A stretch of 64,000 bases of DNA from Lachnospiraceae bacterium (GTDB lineage: Bacteria > Bacillota > Clostridia > Lachnospirales > Lachnospiraceae). The stretch's first letter is position 1, and the number at the start of each line of letters is the position of its first letter. This document shows positions 61,066-64,000 of the stretch, piece after piece. The stretch spans positions 124,001 to 188,000 of the forward strand of contig FUZG01000003.1 of assembly GCA_900168235.1 (NCBI GenBank), given 5' to 3'. A program made the position numbers and the translations under genes. The notes beneath the pieces were generated by a model. It ran no database searches. It was not told the origin of the DNA and saw only the letters and a list, made by a program, of their open reading frames with translations.

Positions 61066-62415
61066 TCATTTCATTTTCTTTTCCTCAAGAGAAATATCAA
61101 GAGCTCCCGCTTTCCGGTCAATGTACTGTGTCCTGAATTTTGAATATACTATCTTCTGTTCGGAATAAAGTCCAAAATATCCGGACATCACATAACTCAC
61201 AGCTATTGCCTGAAGGAAATAGACCGCAGCTTCCCTGAATCCAAAAAGCTCTGACACGATAAACATTGTTGTCACCGGACAATTAGTCACGCCGCAGAAC
61301 ATCGCAGCCATACCGCAGGACGCGCCAAGTGACGCAGGAAGCCCCGTCCATCCGGCAAAAACTGCTCCAAAAGTCGCGCCGATAAAGAGTGACGGAACGA
61401 TCTCTCCGCCCTTAAATCCTGCGCCGATACAAAGCGATGTAAGGAATATCTTAAAAATAAAGTCATACCAGTACGCATCGCCCTCTACCGCTTTTTCAAT
61501 GATATCCATTCCGGCGCCCATATATCTCGGTGTTCCGATCCACACTGTAAATGCTGTAACCGCAATAAATATGCATCCTCCGGCAAAAGCACGGATATAC
61601 GGTGACGGAAACACCTTTGCAAGGAATTTTCCACTGTTCTTTAATACCAGGCAGAAAAAGATGCTGATAAATGCCACACAAATTGCCAGGACCAACACTT
61701 TTCCCACAACAGCAAAACTCATGTCCGGCGCTTCCACCGGGTTAAATTTTTCTTTTTCCACTCCTGCCAAGGCCGCTACTGCGCCTGCCGTAACCGCCGC
61801 AAAAAAACATGGAAGTATCGCAGAATACTGCACGATACCAACACTTATAAATTCCACAGGGAAGAACACTGCTGCTATAGGAGTGCCGAAAATAGCCGAA
61901 AAAGCTGCGCTCATACCGCAGAGGATTATCATTCTCCGGTCATCATCACTCAGCTTCAAAAACGGAATCCTTCCGATTCCGGAACCAAGTGCTCCGCCGA
62001 GCTGCAGCGCCGCACCCTCTCGTCCGACAGAACCGCCGCAGAGATGTGTTAAAAGCGTAGACACAAAAATAAGCGGTGCCATTCTCACAGGGAGCTCCGT
62101 CTGGGCACGAAGGGTTGTCAGTATCAGATTTGTACCTCTGATCTTATACTCACCTGCATGCTTATACAAAAAAGTAATGAGCAGTCCCGCAAAAGGCAGC
62201 ATTATCAGTGTCACAGGGAAATTCGCCACCCGTACCGCATTAGCAAACCTGTCTCCTATCGAGAACGCCGCACTAACGATTCCTACAATGACACCGACCG
62301 CGATGGCAAATAAGATCCAGCGCGCCATATGGATAAAGTTCCACCCTGATTCTTTTCCCGCTTTGTAAAGTTCTCCAAAAAATCTCTGATCCTCGTCCAC
62401 TTGTATTCTCTCCAT
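61066..62415 (-). CDS. CLC family anion/proton antiporter, resembling the fluoride (CLC-F) branch
   Basis: 449 aa with the usual ~18 helices. The gating motif is GGSVGREGAALQLG (Glu retained), but the first selectivity motif, normally GSGIP, reads IRGTN in YKIRGTNLILTTL, and GREGP is GREGA. Loss of GSGIP and GREGP together is the pattern I associate with CLC-F fluoride/proton antiporters. The later GCxxNxP-like segment FCGVTNCPVTT is present. The ATG at 62415 is chosen because AGGA lies ~11 nt upstream; a GTG at 62400 after GGAG is possible. The frame opens 36 codons further up in non-conserved sequence. I see no fluoride riboswitch. Confidence 0.82.
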   Translation of the reverse strand: MERIQVDEDQRFFGELYKAGKESGWNFIHMARWILFAIAVGVIVGIVSAAFSIGDRFANAVRVANFPVTLIMLPFAGLLITFLYKHAGEYKIRGTNLILTTLRAQTELPVRMAPLIFVSTLLTHLCGGSVGREGAALQLGGALGSGIGRIPFLKLSDDDRRMIILCGMSAAFSAIFGTPIAAVFFPVEFISVGIVQYSAILPCFFAAVTAGAVAALAGVEKEKFNPVEAPDMSFAVVGKVLVLAICVAFISIFFCLVLKNSGKFLAKVFPSPYIRAFAGGCIFIAVTAFTVWIGTPRYMGAGMDIIEKAVEGDAYWYDFIFKIFLTSLCIGAGFKGGEIVPSLFIGATFGAVFAGWTGLPASLGASCGMAAMFCGVTNCPVTTMFIVSELFGFREAAVYFLQAIAVSYVMSGYFGLYSEQKIVYSKFRTQYIDRKAGALDISLEEKKMK

Positions 62416-62450
62416 TCCTAAAATTGTCCTAATACTCCACAATTCTCCTA

Positions 62451-62477
62451 TCGGCCGTTCCTCTCCATAAAACGACC
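62451..62477 (-). other. Hairpin in the CLC leader
   Basis: CGGTCGTT pairs with AACGGCCG (one wobble) around an 11-base A/G-rich loop. The sequence does not match the fluoride riboswitch consensus, and its role is unknown. Confidence 0.35.
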
Positions 62478-62512
62478 GACAGATACAATTTTTTGTGCGG
62501 TATGTTCTGCAC

Positions 62513-62549
62513 AAAAAAGACACGTCCGGATAATACCGCCGTGTCTTTT
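62513..62549. terminator. Terminator of the suf genes
   Basis: Stem AAAAGACACG with CGTGTCTTTT and an inner CCGG/CCGC part; TTTTTT follows on the minus strand after the sufU stop. A plus-strand U-run also exists. Confidence 0.85.
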
Positions 62550-62557
62550 ATTGCTAT

Positions 62558-63037
62558 TTATCTACCTGCAGCACATTCATCATGATCTTCGTGGGCATAA
62601 CCCTCTGTTGTGTCCTTCTCCATCATCTCGCGGAGAGTACGCCATCCGAGGACCGCACACTTAACACGCGCAGGCATATGTGAGATATCACGAAGGATAC
62701 CTGCTTCATCAAGGTCATCTATATCCTCTTCAGAAGCCTCGCCTCTTATCATACGCATGAACTTATCAGCAAAATCCAGCGCTGTCTCCTTATCTTCACC
62801 GATAATGAGATCCAGCATCATATCTGTTGATGCCTGAGAGATCGCGCATCCGCTTCCTGAGAAAGAAGCATCAGTGATAACGCCATCCTCGATCTGAAGC
62901 TCAAGGAAGATATCATCACCGCATGTAGGATTTACGCCCTCAAGGATCATCGTAGGATTATCGAGCTTTCCCTTGTGGGAAGGTCTCAGATTGTGCTCAT
63001 TTAAGATAGTATTATTGTACAGATTATTAATTGCCAT
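62558..63037 (-). CDS. sufU: SufU-type iron-sulfur cluster assembly scaffold/sulfur-relay protein
   Basis: 159 aa. Three conserved Cys lie in NPTCGDD, SGSGCAISQAS and RVKCAVLGW. The ~18-residue insert of SufU relative to IscU is present (MRMIRGEASEEDIDDLDEAGIL). SufU accepts sulfur from SufS and passes it to the SufBCD scaffold. The start overlaps sufS by 11 nt. A short His-rich tail (YAHEDHDECAAGR) may bind metal. Confidence 0.93.
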   Translation of the reverse strand: MAINNLYNNTILNEHNLRPSHKGKLDNPTMILEGVNPTCGDDIFLELQIEDGVITDASFSGSGCAISQASTDMMLDLIIGEDKETALDFADKFMRMIRGEASEEDIDDLDEAGILRDISHMPARVKCAVLGWRTLREMMEKDTTEGYAHEDHDECAAGR

Positions 63038-64000
63038 AACCCATGATTCCTCTTATATTCTTTACCTTATCCATGAAGAACCGCACATCTTCCTCTGTAT
63101 TGTACAGATAGAGACTTGCACGAGCCGTACTGGATTCACCCAGATACTCAAGGAGCGGCTGCGCGCAGTGATGTCCTGCACGGATACAAATTTTATCACC
63201 GTCAAGGATTGATGATATATCGTGAGGATGCACTCCGTCAATAGTAAATGACACAATTCCATTGTGATTCTTCGGGTCATCGCTTCCAAGGATATGAAAG
63301 TAGGGAAGCGTAGCTGCCTCTTCAAAAATAATGGAAGTAAGTCTGTCCTCAGTCTCACGGATAAAATCAAAGCCTACATTTTTCAGATACTTTATAGCCC
63401 TGTCCAGGCCATATGCACCTGTAGCATTTACTGTACCTGCCTCAAATTTATGCGGAAGTTCTGCCCACTTCTCTGTATCATGAGTCACATACTCGATCAT
63501 CTCACCGCCTCGAAGGAACGGAGGCATCTCCTCCAGAAGCTCTCTTCTGCCGTAAAGCACGCCTATTCCGAAGGGTGCCATAAGCTTGTGTCCGGAAAAA
63601 ACAAGGAAGTCTGCGCCGAGCTCTTTTACATCGACCTTCATATGAGGTGCTGACTGCGCTGCATCCACAACAGTCACCGCGCCCACTGCATGAGCCATAT
63701 CAGAGATCTTTTTTACAGGATTGATACATCCAAGGACATTTGACACATGGCCTACTGCCACGATCTTTACGCCCTTAACAATCTTTTTCTGAAGCTCTGC
63801 ATCTGTAAATGTACCGTCATGCTCAGGCTCCAGATACTCCACACGGGCGCCTGTACGCTCCGCAGCCATTCTCCATGGAAGGATATTGGAGTGATGCTCC
63901 ATAATAGTAGTGAGCACTGTGTCCCCAGGCTTTAGAACACTGCATGCATAGCTGTAAGCCACGAGGTTCAGGGACTCTGACGCATTACGTGTAAAAATGA
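63027..64000 (-). CDS. sufS: SufS-type cysteine desulfurase (C-terminal part; 5' end beyond the window)
   Basis: About 324 codons are visible, and the frame stays open to the right edge. IFTRNASESLNLVAYSY at the edge, TTIMEHHSNILPWRM, the PLP lysine in FSGHKLMAPFGIGVLYG, and the active-site Cys in RAGHHCAQPLLEY all fit SufS. It removes sulfur from cysteine as a persulfide for iron-sulfur cluster building. The remaining ~80 residues and the start codon lie outside the window, with sufBCD expected further upstream. Confidence 0.93.
   Translation of the reverse strand, partial: IFTRNASESLNLVAYSYACSVLKPGDTVLTTIMEHHSNILPWRMAAERTGARVEYLEPEHDGTFTDAELQKKIVKGVKIVAVGHVSNVLGCINPVKKISDMAHAVGAVTVVDAAQSAPHMKVDVKELGADFLVFSGHKLMAPFGIGVLYGRRELLEEMPPFLRGGEMIEYVTHDTEKWAELPHKFEAGTVNATGAYGLDRAIKYLKNVGFDFIRETEDRLTSIIFEEAATLPYFHILGSDDPKNHNGIVSFTIDGVHPHDISSILDGDKICIRAGHHCAQPLLEYLGESSTARASLYLYNTEEDVRFFMDKVKNIRGIMGYGN

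Noticed and set aside
61499-62368. A 289-codon open frame on the plus strand over the CLC gene
   Set aside because: It is a mirror of the CLC coding sequence, lacks a ribosome-binding site and shows no family motif.
62416-62512. A fluoride riboswitch before the CLC gene
   Set aside because: The GATGG...GTTCGCC and CTGATGACTCCTA parts of the consensus are not present.
1-64000. CRISPR arrays, insertion sequences or prophage
   Set aside because: No regular repeat-spacer pattern, transposase, integrase or phage structural gene was found on either strand.

Overview
The window looks like chromosome from an anaerobic Clostridia of the Lachnospiraceae type; the genus is not resolved. The evidence is a one-chain pyruvate:ferredoxin oxidoreductase, a SufU/SufS pair, zinc-ribbon L28, GerW/YtfJ, DUF2953 and DUF6311 proteins, purine-rich Shine-Dalgarno sites and moderate-to-low GC. 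Almost everything is on the minus strand; the exceptions are one glycosyltransferase and one tiny ORF. I found no tRNA or rRNA gene, IS element, phage gene or CRISPR array.

Region 1 (1-26.2 kb) is a large Wzx/Wzy-type exopolysaccharide locus read right to left. It begins with an Alg14/Alg13-like pair and a WbaP-type initiating sugar-phosphate transferase. A secreted GH16 lipoprotein, a tyrosine-kinase-like ATPase with an altered P-loop, a membrane-anchored secreted protein of unknown role and a Wzz-like protein follow. Then come a GT2, a GH5 glycanase, a Wzy-like polymerase, a Wzx flippase, many GT2 enzymes, a GT14 enzyme, an acyltransferase, a DPM1-like transferase and, at the window edge, a pyruvyltransferase. 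The distal third also holds a lasso-B2-like cysteine-protease-fold protein and an NTP_transf_5 protein, with one inverted GT2 gene between them. I infer a complex, decorated polysaccharide that is polymerised outside the membrane and trimmed or released by co-encoded glycanases.

Region 2 (26.5-33.2 kb) is an oppBCDFA peptide-import operon with a strong promoter, a structured leader and upstream palindromes, plus a divergent 58-aa unknown gene.

Region 3 (33.2-53.1 kb) is housekeeping. One run is rpmB, asp23, fakA/yloV, recG, DUF6311 and an aminopeptidase P. A second is U32 peptidase (split in two), FtsW/RodA, class B PBP, Nudix, a hypothetical, DUF2953 and YtfJ. The rest are zapA, ruvAB, an ABC_trans_CmpB/NusG-II/Gx-transporter trio and rpsU (58 aa).

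Region 4 (53.1-64 kb) holds a small unknown gene, an orphan FliD-like gene, the PFOR gene, an OPT transporter followed by a PqqD-like gene, a CLC antiporter resembling the fluoride (CLC-F) branch, and sufU with the 3' part of sufS.

The most unusual points are the P-loop Lys-to-Thr change in the kinase-like protein, the lasso-B2/NTP_transf_5 pair inside the polysaccharide locus, the OPT-PqqD operon, a 15-bp perfect hairpin around the NusG-II start, and the secreted GH5, GH16 and Ig-like proteins in the polysaccharide operon.
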